Shown: one piece after another, positions 1-6,980 of the stretch | How positions within the stretch are numbered: position 1 is the stretch's first letter | Layout: each line of letters opens with the position of its first letter | Source: Chloracidobacterium sp. UBA6041 | GTDB lineage: Bacteria; Acidobacteriota; Blastocatellia; Pyrinomonadales; Pyrinomonadaceae | NCBI GenBank assembly: GCA_002427845.1 | Contig: DIYZ01000201.1 | Coordinates: forward strand, 16,303 to 26,578 | DNA: 10,276 bases | Direction of reading: 5' to 3' | Position numbers and translations under genes: made by a program | The notes under the pieces: model-generated | Databases searched by the model: none | The model's input: the letters and a program-made list of their open reading frames with translations, nothing else | Told to the model about the DNA's origin: nothing

Positions 1-28
1 TTAGGTCTGCGGACAAAGACTGGGCCAT
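1..28 (-). CDS. possible 5' end of a minus-strand gene, N-terminus transposase-like (partial)
   Basis: Read on the minus strand, an ATG at 28-26 opens a frame giving MAQSLSADL and leaves the window at position 1. A purine-rich GAGGTGG stretch lies 8 bases upstream of this ATG, at a suitable ribosome-binding distance. The short N-terminus resembles the openings of IS630-family transposases, which often begin M-A-x-x-L-S-x-D-L-R. Nine residues cannot prove a family, so both the gene and its identity are tentative. No terminal inverted repeat of an insertion sequence was recognised between 29 and 92. Confidence 0.25.
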
Positions 29-92
29 CTTTTCTACCACCTCTCTGGGATTCCGCACTTTCAGTGCTCAGACTTTCTAACAATGCAATGAT

Positions 93-136
93 CCTGGGGC
101 GTCGCCCCAGGCTTTTACATTTCGCGCCTTTGGCGC
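93..136. repeat. pair of GC-rich hairpins, REP-like intergenic element
   Basis: Two palindromes sit 12 bases apart. The first, 93-111, is CCTGGGGCG-T-CGCCCCAGG: nine complementary bases each side of one base, so realistically a 7-bp stem with a 5-base loop. The second, 124-136, is GCGCC-TTT-GGCGC. A short T-rich stretch (CTTTTACATTT) separates them. The arrangement resembles REP-type dispersed repeats. The first hairpin could instead be a weak terminator, but its T tract is interrupted. Copy number elsewhere cannot be judged from this window. Confidence 0.5.
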
Positions 137-331
137 TTAGGATTTCAACAGAGATAAAAAGCGGAGCGTAACGAATGAAAAAGATCTCAACTACTTCGAA
201 GCCGAAGGCGCCGAGCACAACGAAGGCGCGTGGGCCGCGCGCGTTGAGCGAATCTTTACTTTCCTTTTTCCGCGAGACATGTAAGATAATTGCTCCGGGC
301 TGTTTTTGTCGTTATGTCCATTTTCCAGGTA
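137..331. other. intergenic stretch, no convincing gene
   Basis: No credible coding region was found here. A 62-codon ATG frame from 175 to 363 has low-complexity Lys/Thr/Ser/Pro content and runs into the palindrome at 332-456, so it is not called. Around 195-235 the bases carry irregularly repeated CGAAGGCG-like words (CGAAGCCGAAGGCGCCGAG, then ACGAAGGCGCG). These may be a worn dispersed repeat. No promoter stands out. Confidence 0.4.
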
Positions 332-456
332 GTCTTTTGAGTTCAGTGTTTTTCTCTGCGTAATCTCTGTAGCCTCTGCGTGTCTGGTAAATAGTCCGAA
401 TACACTAACCGCAGAAGCGCAGAGCCGCAGAGGAGTCGCAGAGAATTTCAAAAGAC
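332..456. repeat. 125-bp imperfect palindrome with CTCTGCG heptamers
   Basis: The outer ends are a perfect 9-bp inverted repeat, GTCTTTTGA (332-340) against TCAAAAGAC (448-456). Inside, TTCTCTGCG (352-360) pairs with CGCAGAGAA (437-445). Further CTCTGCG and CGCAGAG words follow in each arm, in opposite orientation, with the centre near 390-400. The element ends 35 bases before the start codon of the 172-aa protein and could form a long hairpin in its leader if transcribed from upstream. It has no coding capacity. It looks like a small non-autonomous palindromic repeat, either MITE-like or of the heptamer-rich intergenic type. Confidence 0.7.
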
Positions 457-491
457 ACAATCCTTTTCCATTAAACAGGAGGAAACCGTTT

Positions 492-1010
492 ATGAAGCGC
501 TTGAGAAAATATTCACTGACAGGACTTGCCGCATTCGTCATTTCATGTTCGCTGCCGTTTCTGGCGGCGGCCCAGGATCGTGCGACGGTACTAATCGGCG
601 CAGACCTGGTGCGAGTTGTGCCTCCCGGATTTTATTTTCAGGGACTTACTGCGCCCACCCAGATGCGTAACTCCGCGGCCGCGCGTTTCGGCACGAAACG
701 TTACGTGATCGCGGGCCTGGTCGATACTTCAGGGTATGCTGCCGACGTGCGCGCCAGGTATGAAGGATTTCTGATTACAGATTCCGCGATTACGATTAAC
801 GGTTCCAACCTTGGCGTGGGTGCCTATGGATTTGGTTTCAGTAACGATGGCAAGCTGAACGTTCTTGACCTGGCCGGCAATGAAATACTCTCCGTCGCCA
901 CAACCAAAGACAACCAGATGAAGCGGCCGCGGCCGCTGATGATGACTAAATCGGGAAATGGAATTCGTCTCTACAGCGGGAAGGACTATGCAGTAATAGC
1001 AGCGAAGTAA
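492..1010 (+). CDS. secreted protein of unknown function, 172 aa
   Basis: I do not recognise a named family. The start is well supported: AGGAGG at 477-482 lies 9 bases before ATG. Residues 1-27 form a clear Sec signal peptide, with a basic n-region (KRLRK), a hydrophobic core and an AAA|Q cleavage site. The mature part is about 145 residues with alternating hydrophobic strands and many Gly residues (for example GVGAYGFGF, then DGKLNVLDLAGNEILSV). This suggests a small all-beta domain, probably periplasmic. A basic KRPRPL motif lies near residues 144-149. The mature protein has no Cys; the only one, C19, is in the signal peptide. The gene is 79 bp upstream of the FG-GAP gene on the same strand with no terminator between them, so co-transcription is plausible. 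Transcription may enter from the palindrome-containing leader. Function is unknown; confidence is high that it is a gene. Confidence 0.85.
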   Translation: MKRLRKYSLTGLAAFVISCSLPFLAAAQDRATVLIGADLVRVVPPGFYFQGLTAPTQMRNSAAARFGTKRYVIAGLVDTSGYAADVRARYEGFLITDSAITINGSNLGVGAYGFGFSNDGKLNVLDLAGNEILSVATTKDNQMKRPRPLMMTKSGNGIRLYSGKDYAVIAAK

Positions 1011-1089
1011 CTGGCTCAGCTCATGGGGTTGCCGATCTCTGCGCAATTCTCTACGCTGTCTCCAACCAAAACCACGCGGCCTATTTTTA

Positions 1090-2880
1090 ATGCGCGCAAT
1101 TCGTCTGCGTTTGTCGCCTCTATTCGTCCTCTTGTTTCTGGGCGTTAACCCCCTGGCGGTGTTGGGCCAGCAGCCAACTCCAAGTCCAACTCCACCACAA
1201 ACCGGAAAGTCCTATAGTTCGGACGTACCTACTAGGAAGCCACCGCCGCCGGCGCCGCAGGCACAGTCTCCGGTCACCTTTACCGACATTACGAGTTTGA
1301 CAGGGATCAATTTTAGACACGCCCCGTCTTTCACTTCGTTGAAGTATTTGCTCGAAGCAATGGGTGGCGGCGTGGCGATGTTTGATTATGACAACGATGG
1401 TCGCATGGATCTGTTTTTCACCAACGGCGCATCACTCAAAGATCCGATGCCCAAAGATGTGCTGCCTGACAAACGCGATCCGAAATACTGGAACCGGCTC
1501 TACCATCAGAGAGCAGACGGAACATTTGAAGACGTAACTGAGCGCGCGAACTTAAAAGGCGATGGCTATTGTATGGGCGTTGCTGCCGGCGACTACGACA
1601 ACGACGGGTACACGGATCTCTATGTCACAGGCTACGGCGGCAACTACCTCTATCACAACAACGGCGATGGGACGTTTGCCGACGTCACGAAAAAAGCGGG
1701 CGTAGGCGGCGGTGGGTGGTCAACTAGCGCGGGCTGGATCGATTACGACCGTGATGGCCGTCTCGATCTGTTTGTGGCGCGTTATCTTGATTGGGACTTC
1801 GAAAAAGGCTCGATTCATTGTGGCGATTCCCGGCCGGGATCGCGCGCGTATTGTCATCCTGACAACTTCAAGGGCGCAACAAATATTCTTTACCATCAGA
1901 AAGCCGATGGAACTTTTGAGGATGTCAGCGCCAAGACGGGAATTGCCGATCCGAACGGCAAAGCGCTGGGCGTCGCCTTCGGTGATTTTGATAACGACGG
2001 ATTCCTGGACATCTTCGTCGCCAATGACAGTGTGCGCCAATCGCTCTATCACAACAAAGGAGATGGGACGTTTGAAGATATCGCCATCTCATCCGGCGCC
2101 GGCTATGACGAAAATGGCAAAACCTACGCCGGAATGGGAATCGATGTCGGGGACTATGACAATGACGGCTACATGGACATCTTCCTTACTACGCTCTCCA
2201 ACGAAACCTATCCGCTCTACCACAACGATCGCGACCTTAGTTTTACTTACGCAACCAACTCCGCAGGCGTAGGTCAAATTACTCTTTTATACTCCGGCTG
2301 GGGAACTCATTTTATCGATGCCAACAACGATGGACTGCGCGACGTTTTCGTAGCCCAAAGCCACGTGCTCGATACTATTGAAAAGACGAACCCCTACCTG
2401 AAATACAAACAGACGCCACTGCTAATGCTCAATACCGGCAAGGGATTTGTAAACGTATCGGCTACGGCTGGCCCAGTTTTTGGTAACTCCCTGGTTGGTC
2501 GCGGAGCGGCGTTTGGCGATCTGAACAACGATGGGCAGGTTGACGTTGTTATTGCGACGCTTGATGGCCCTCCCGTGGTGCTGCGCAACAATGGCACAAA
2601 GAATCACTGGTTGGGTTTGTCTCTCGTGGGAACCAAATCGAATCGTAATGGGATTGGCGCGCGCCTAACAGTTACCGATAGTGCCGGGAAGAAACAAGTC
2701 TTCGATGCGAATACTTCCGGCAGTTATCTCTCTTCGAATGATCCGCGCATCATGGTTGGCCTGGGGACAGCCTCCGGCGTGCGAAAAGTAGAAATAAACT
2801 GGCCAAGCGGAAACGTTCAAGTTGTTACTGAGCCGCAGTTTGATCGCTACCTTGTCATTAACGAGCAGAATGCCAGGTGA
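1090..2880 (+). CDS. secreted CRTAC-family FG-GAP/VCBS repeat protein with ASPIC/UnbV C-terminal domain
   Basis: A 596-aa exported protein. Residues 1-26 are a signal peptide ending VLG|QQ. A Pro/Ser/Thr linker follows (about 27-60). Next is the typical CRTAC opening (FTDIT, GINFRH, then MGGGVAMFDYDNDG). Calcium-binding-type FG-GAP/VCBS loops of the D-x-D-x-D-G-x-x-D kind occur near residues 99-107, 168-176, 218-226, 299-307, 355-363, 410-418 and 477-485, as expected for a beta-propeller. Residues about 517-585 match the ASPIC/UnbV domain (NGIGARL, SGSYLSSNDPR, GLG, then INWPSG). C244 and C255 flank an inter-blade insert and could form a disulfide. Near-identical segments LYHQRADGTFEDV (137-149) and LYHQKADGTFEDV (268-280) show internal duplication. 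The start lacks a clear ribosome-binding site but is the only one that keeps the signal peptide whole. The role is probably protein or glycan binding at the cell surface or in the periplasm; no enzyme activity is evident. Confidence 0.92.
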   Translation: MRAIRLRLSPLFVLLFLGVNPLAVLGQQPTPSPTPPQTGKSYSSDVPTRKPPPPAPQAQSPVTFTDITSLTGINFRHAPSFTSLKYLLEAMGGGVAMFDYDNDGRMDLFFTNGASLKDPMPKDVLPDKRDPKYWNRLYHQRADGTFEDVTERANLKGDGYCMGVAAGDYDNDGYTDLYVTGYGGNYLYHNNGDGTFADVTKKAGVGGGGWSTSAGWIDYDRDGRLDLFVARYLDWDFEKGSIHCGDSRPGSRAYCHPDNFKGATNILYHQKADGTFEDVSAKTGIADPNGKALGVAFGDFDNDGFLDIFVANDSVRQSLYHNKGDGTFEDIAISSGAGYDENGKTYAGMGIDVGDYDNDGYMDIFLTTLSNETYPLYHNDRDLSFTYATNSAGVGQITLLYSGWGTHFIDANNDGLRDVFVAQSHVLDTIEKTNPYLKYKQTPLLMLNTGKGFVNVSATAGPVFGNSLVGRGAAFGDLNNDGQVDVVIATLDGPPVVLRNNGTKNHWLGLSLVGTKSNRNGIGARLTVTDSAGKKQVFDANTSGSYLSSNDPRIMVGLGTASGVRKVEINWPSGNVQVVTEPQFDRYLVINEQNAR

Positions 2881-2955
2881 AAAGCTGTTAGCCAGATTGC
2901 TTCCGCTACACGCCCTGCGCGTCGATTAAATATCTGTGTCAATGCCAAAAAAATG

Positions 2956-2983
2956 TTGACAGGCCCCGTAAACTGTATTAAAT
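2956..2983 (+). promoter_or_regulatory. candidate sigma70-type promoter for the TonB-dependent receptor gene
   Basis: A perfect TTGACA -35 box (2956-2961) is followed, after 16 bases, by TTAAAT (2978-2983), which matches four of six -10 consensus positions. TATTAA at 2976-2981 is an alternative -10 at short spacing. Transcription would start near 2990 and give an untranslated leader of roughly 215 bases before the receptor ATG. It lies in the 327-bp gap between two convincing genes, where a promoter is expected. This is a match by eye only. Confidence 0.45.
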
Positions 2984-3003
2984 ACTTCGTTCGTTTAGAC
3001 AAC

Positions 3004-3022
3004 AAACTGTCGAACAGTTTTT
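3004..3022 (+). promoter_or_regulatory. leader hairpin with T tract, possible attenuator or operator
   Basis: AAACTGT-CGA-ACAGTTT is a perfect 7-bp inverted repeat (3004-3010 and 3014-3020) running into TTTTTC, with more T-rich sequence to 3060. It lies just downstream of the candidate promoter, so it is either an early intrinsic-terminator-like attenuator or a palindromic protein-binding site. The stem is AT-rich and short, so as a terminator it would be weak. It could also end readthrough from the FG-GAP gene, although it sits 124 bases past that stop codon. Confidence 0.4.
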
Positions 3023-3083
3023 CATTCGTGCTTTTTATTTTCTTCTAGCAGCGTTTTTTATTCGGAACCGCAGTCACCACTGA

Positions 3084-3111
3084 GCCAAAGGCGCGGCAAC
3101 AACGCCTTGGC
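3084..3111 (+). other. GC-rich hairpin in the receptor leader
   Basis: GCCAAAGGCG (3084-3093) pairs with CGCCTTGGC (3103-3111), with one bulged A and a 9-base loop. It lies within the presumed 5' untranslated leader of the receptor gene, about 97 bases before the start codon. No known riboswitch consensus was recognised. The rest of the gap between 2881 and 3207 shows nothing else convincing apart from the promoter and first hairpin. Confidence 0.35.
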
Positions 3112-3207
3112 CCAATATCTGAGCAGGAACGTAAAAGAGAGCCACTTTTGCCTGGAAACAGGTATGAGTGCTCCTTCATCTTCTTGACGGCACACGAGGA
3201 CCAAACC

Positions 3208-6200
3208 ATGACAAAGCCACGACACGCGGCGCGATTCGTATCACTGGGCCTAATGATATTGGCGTTTGGGATATCTGCTATGGCTCAGAGTAACAAAGGC
3301 ACGGTTCTTGGAACGGTCAAGGATCCAAACGAGGCGTTGGTTACGAATGCCAAGGTGATCGTCCTCAATATAGCAACGGGAGAGAGCCGAGACGCGACCA
3401 CCGGCGATGATGGAAACTACACCGTTTCCAATCTCGAGCCGGGAAAATATAAGGTGACTGTAGAGGCTCCGGGGTTTCAAACTGTCGTCTTTGAAGAAGT
3501 GACCGTTGAGACTAATGCGCGTCTGCCGCTCGACGTGAAGTTCGCAACCATTACGGGCGGAGTGGGAACAGTAACTGTGACGGCTGAGTCTGCGCCGCTT
3601 ACTGAAAGCGAGACGAGCGTACGCGGCGACGTGGTCACGGGCAAACAAGTCACGGACCTACCGATATCTCAACGCAACTTTACGTTACTCGCAACGCTAT
3701 CGCCCGGGGTAACTCGTCCCGCCGTGGGCGTGATCGGCGGCGGCGGCAATTTCGAGGCCGGCAGCAGCCCCGTCGGCACCTCCACCGAGTCCACTCGCTT
3801 TCGCGAGTCGGGCGGCTCGGTGCTGGTAGTCAATGGCGCGCGCCCAACCAACAATAACTTTACACTCGACGGCACAGATAATAATGAAGGACAGTTTGGC
3901 CAGATCGGAATCTATCCGCCGCCAGATGCTATCTCGGAGTTCAAAATTGAGACCAGCGTGGCGCCCGCTGAAGGAGGTCGCGCAGGCGGTGGCATCATCA
4001 ACACGACTACAAAATCGGGCGGCAACAACGTGCATGGAACGCTCTACGAGTTTTACCAGGGGCGCTTCGCCAGCGCGATAGGCCGGCACGAAAAAACCGT
4101 ACCCTTACACCTGACGAACCGGAACACGCACCAATTTGGCGGCACTGCCGGCGGCCCGGTCTTCCTGCCGCGCTTCGGCGAGGGCGGTCCATCGATCTGG
4201 GACGGGCGTAACCGCACCTTCTGGTTTGTGTACTACGAAGGGCAACGCAACGCTACGCCGTCGACGACCAACGACTTCGGCTTCGTCAGCGTGCCGACGG
4301 CCAAAATGCGCGTGGGCGACTTCAGCGAACTGCTCCAGCCTGGCACCAGCAGAACTTTCAACACAGTCGCCGGCCCCAGGGTTGCGCCTATCGGTACTGT
4401 ATTCTGCGCCACCGGCAATCCAGCTGCGGGCAACGACATTCGCAACTGCGGTCAGGCTCTGTCTCCGGCCGCGCTCAACGTTTTACAGGCGTATCCATTG
4501 CCGACGGTCACGAGCAGAATCTTTGATAACTTCGCAACCAATCGCAAAGAGAAGTACAACCGCAACGGTTACGGATTGCGTTTCGATCACAGCATCAGAA
4601 CCTCCGACTCGATCTTCTTCGCCTACAGTAAAGACAAGAGCTCGCGCGCCAGAGACAACAACTTTCCGATCGGCTCATCACCTACCGGCAAAGATCTGCC
4701 GTCGGGTTTTGGCGCCGGTAATGAATTCGGCAACTCGCGTGGTGTTCGCCTTGGCGAAACGCACACCTTCTCGCCCACAGTCATTAATGAACTCCGCGTG
4801 GGCGCGACCCAGGTTCAGATTGGCATCTTCAACACTGGCGTAGGTGGCGCGCTCGGCTTCGACCCGCAGATCTCGGCCAGCCTCGGGATTCCCAACGCCA
4901 ACGTCTGCGGCGAGTGCACTGGCTCGATATTGCTGGGCATTGAGGAGCCGAACCAGCGCGGTCGACAGAATCAGCTTGAGTTTATCGGTGACGGCGGTCC
5001 ATTCTATTTCAAGTCGAACAACTACAGCCTCGGCGACACTCTGACCTGGGCGCGCGGTGCCAGTACCTTTAAGTTTGGCGGCGACTTGAGGGTCCGCCAA
5101 AACAGTAACTTCGACGCGGGCCGCGCCGGCGCCATCAAGGGGCAGTATCAGTATGGTACCGGCGTCGGTGGCTTTCTCTCCGGTAATTACAGCGGTATTA
5201 ATATCGGACCAAAGGATGCAGGCTCCGGCGCCGCAAACTTTCTGCTAGGCTACCTCCCGGCCTTCGTCAGCCGCGGTACTCCCGGCACGCCGCCCTTCCT
5301 TTCAAATAAGGAGATTTCGTTCTTTGGTCAGGACGATTGGAAAGTCAATCAGAGCCTGACGCTTAACCTCGGCATGCGCTGGGATCTTTTCACGCAGCCT
5401 ACCGAGCGGTTCGACAGCCAGTCCAACTACAACCCGGCCAACGACACGCTGACACGCGCGGGCAAAAGCGCACCGGGTGGGCGCGATCTCGTCAATAGCG
5501 ATCGAAACAACTTCGGACCTTCCGCCGGCTTTGCGTGGAGCGGCTTGAAGAACGACAAGTCTGTCGTCATCCGCGGCGGTTACGCTATCAAGTATTCTGA
5601 GGACACTCCGGGCATTCCGGGTATCCTCCAGGCCAATCCGCCGAGCGGGAACAGCTACGGGTGCAGCCTGACGCAATATGGCACGCCGGCCTGCCCGCAA
5701 CTCCCAGCCACCTTTAGTCTCGACACTGGCATTCCGTTCCCGGTAGTGAACAATAGCATTGCACCGGGCGCTACCTTTGCGGCGCCGGTAGGCTCGAACC
5801 TCGTTTACGTGAATCCGAACATCCACAATGAGATGTTCCATCAGTACAACCTGACAGCGCAGTGGGAATTCCGACCGAGTTGGCTCGCTGAAGTAGGCTA
5901 TGTCGGCAGCCGCGGTCGAAACCTGCTCGTGGTAAGAAACATCGGCAACTCCAACAGCAACTTTCCCGGCTCACGCCAGGTGACGACGCATAGCATCGTG
6001 CAGACCGTCGAGTACACCGGTAAGTCCTGGTACGACAGCTTCCAATCAAAACTCGAGCGGCGCTTCACTAAGGGGCTGTCGCTCATTTCCACCTACGTCT
6101 GGTCGCACGCTCTCGACAACTCGCCGGGGAACTTCTGTACCAGCGGTAGCGGCCCGGGTAGTTGCGGCTTCTCGAACCCGCTGCGTCCCGAGCTTGATAA

Positions 6201-6753
6201 GGCCAGTTCCGACTTCGACGTGCGTCACCGCTTCAGCTTCGCGGGAGTGTGGGACTTGCCGTTTGGCAAAGGCCGCGAATATGCCGGCAATGCCTCGCGC
6301 GGCGTTGACCTTTTGATCGGCGGCTGGCAGTTGAATACAAACATTAACATTCAAAGTGGTCCACCCTTCTCCGTACTGGCTAACGGCGAGCGTGTAGACA
6401 TTATTGGTAGCGCTGCTGCGTGTACAACGGGCACAGCCAAGACTTTCCAGGGCCTGATCTTATGTCCGGCCAGCACTCCGGTATTTGCCACCGATCCAGG
6501 CGGACCCAAGTTTGGTAACCTTGGTCGCAATGTATTCCGTGGTGCGCGACAGGAGTTCGTGGATGCTTCGCTCTTCAAGAACGTTCATGTTACTGAAGGG
6601 ATCAGTGCTCAACTCCGCGTGCAGGCTTACAACTTATTCAATCACGTGAACGGCTTCCGGCCGGTGAACGACTTGAACAGCGGTAGTTTCGGTATCGACA
6701 CCGCCGAGCAGCGTCGTCGCCAGCTCGAATTCGGGTTCAGGCTAATCTTCTAA
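3208..6753 (+). CDS. Oar-like TonB-dependent outer-membrane receptor, 1181 aa
   Basis: The chosen ATG has GAGGA (3196-3200) 7 bases upstream and begins a clean signal peptide (basic TKPRHAAR, hydrophobic core, AMA|Q). A longer frame from TTG 3148 would bury that signal and is rejected. Residues about 30-110 are a carboxypeptidase-regulatory-like beta-sandwich (GTVLGTVKDPNEA, DDGNYTVSNLEPGKYKVTV). A VTVTAES stretch near 122-128 may serve as the TonB-interacting segment. The plug follows (about 136-275: VTDLPISQRNF, VNGARPTNNNFTLDGTDNN, GGIINTTTKSGGN). The remainder is a large beta-barrel ending LEFGFRLIF, the aromatic-terminated last strand expected for outer-membrane insertion. Such receptors import large ligands using TonB energy or act as surface proteins; the substrate cannot be read from sequence. 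All ten Cys fall in five close pairs (400/414, 567/570, 819/829, 977/986, 1072/1086), probably in surface loops. The gene is likely monocistronic, with its own promoter upstream and a terminator 35 bp downstream. Confidence 0.95.
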   Translation: MTKPRHAARFVSLGLMILAFGISAMAQSNKGTVLGTVKDPNEALVTNAKVIVLNIATGESRDATTGDDGNYTVSNLEPGKYKVTVEAPGFQTVVFEEVTVETNARLPLDVKFATITGGVGTVTVTAESAPLTESETSVRGDVVTGKQVTDLPISQRNFTLLATLSPGVTRPAVGVIGGGGNFEAGSSPVGTSTESTRFRESGGSVLVVNGARPTNNNFTLDGTDNNEGQFGQIGIYPPPDAISEFKIETSVAPAEGGRAGGGIINTTTKSGGNNVHGTLYEFYQGRFASAIGRHEKTVPLHLTNRNTHQFGGTAGGPVFLPRFGEGGPSIWDGRNRTFWFVYYEGQRNATPSTTNDFGFVSVPTAKMRVGDFSELLQPGTSRTFNTVAGPRVAPIGTVFCATGNPAAGNDIRNCGQALSPAALNVLQAYPLPTVTSRIFDNFATNRKEKYNRNGYGLRFDHSIRTSDSIFFAYSKDKSSRARDNNFPIGSSPTGKDLPSGFGAGNEFGNSRGVRLGETHTFSPTVINELRVGATQVQIGIFNTGVGGALGFDPQISASLGIPNANVCGECTGSILLGIEEPNQRGRQNQLEFIGDGGPFYFKSNNYSLGDTLTWARGASTFKFGGDLRVRQNSNFDAGRAGAIKGQYQYGTGVGGFLSGNYSGINIGPKDAGSGAANFLLGYLPAFVSRGTPGTPPFLSNKEISFFGQDDWKVNQSLTLNLGMRWDLFTQPTERFDSQSNYNPANDTLTRAGKSAPGGRDLVNSDRNNFGPSAGFAWSGLKNDKSVVIRGGYAIKYSEDTPGIPGILQANPPSGNSYGCSLTQYGTPACPQLPATFSLDTGIPFPVVNNSIAPGATFAAPVGSNLVYVNPNIHNEMFHQYNLTAQWEFRPSWLAEVGYVGSRGRNLLVVRNIGNSNSNFPGSRQVTTHSIVQTVEYTGKSWYDSFQSKLERRFTKGLSLISTYVWSHALDNSPGNFCTSGSGPGSCGFSNPLRPELDKASSDFDVRHRFSFAGVWDLPFGKGREYAGNASRGVDLLIGGWQLNTNINIQSGPPFSVLANGERVDIIGSAAACTTGTAKTFQGLILCPASTPVFATDPGGPKFGNLGRNVFRGARQEFVDASLFKNVHVTEGISAQLRVQAYNLFNHVNGFRPVNDLNSGSFGIDTAEQRRRQLEFGFRLIF

Positions 6754-6787
6754 AGGAGCACCGAGTTTAGTCTCCTCAGGCCAAACT

Positions 6788-6831
6788 GTGGCGGGCGTCC
6801 TATCTGCGGATGCTCGCCACTTTGATTGTTT
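6788..6831 (+). terminator. intrinsic terminator after the TonB-dependent receptor gene
   Basis: GTGGCGGGCGTCC (6788-6800) pairs along its whole length with GGATGCTCGCCAC (6808-6820): 13 bp, including two G-U wobbles, around a 7-base loop (TATCTGC). The T-rich stretch TTTGATTGTTT follows at once. It begins 35 bp past the receptor stop codon. This separates the receptor transcript from the TPR genes. It also argues that the TPR gene does not start at ATG 6810, which lies inside the right arm of the stem. Confidence 0.8.
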
Positions 6832-6980
6832 ATTTTCACGGTTTTGTTTGCTGCCTGGCCCCCTGGAACTTGCTATTGAAAGAAGCTAATTTGTTAGCCG
6901 GTTCACTCCGCTCCTTTCTAAACAGATTCTCGAGTGCGCGTAAGCTAAGTCGCGCAAACCTGGCTTGTCGGAAATTTGTG

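Noticed and set aside
141..284. Open + strand frame reading NYFEAEGAEHNEG and onward, which looks briefly protein-like
   Set aside because: It has no standard start codon, and the pattern comes from repeated CGAAGGCG words that give such residues by chance.
175..363. 62-codon + strand ATG frame in the upstream gap
   Set aside because: Low-complexity start, no ribosome-binding site, and its end lies in the 332-456 palindrome; no protein-like pattern.
923..936. GCGGCCGCGGCCGC palindrome
   Set aside because: It lies inside the 172-aa coding region and is explained by the codons for the KRPRPL segment.
1030..1062. CTCTGCG word and similar bases between the first two genes
   Set aside because: Only one heptamer and no matching opposite arm, so too little to call a repeat copy.
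1712..2272. 186-codon + strand frame within the FG-GAP gene
   Set aside because: An out-of-frame reading of the repetitive FG-GAP coding sequence, with repetitive Thr/Ser/Met content and no domain.
3148..3207. Upstream TTG extension of the receptor
   Set aside because: It would put 20 residues before a complete signal peptide; ATG 3208 has a well-spaced GAGGA.
6810..6980. Upstream ATG extension of the first TPR protein
   Set aside because: It begins within the terminator stem and hides the signal sequence.
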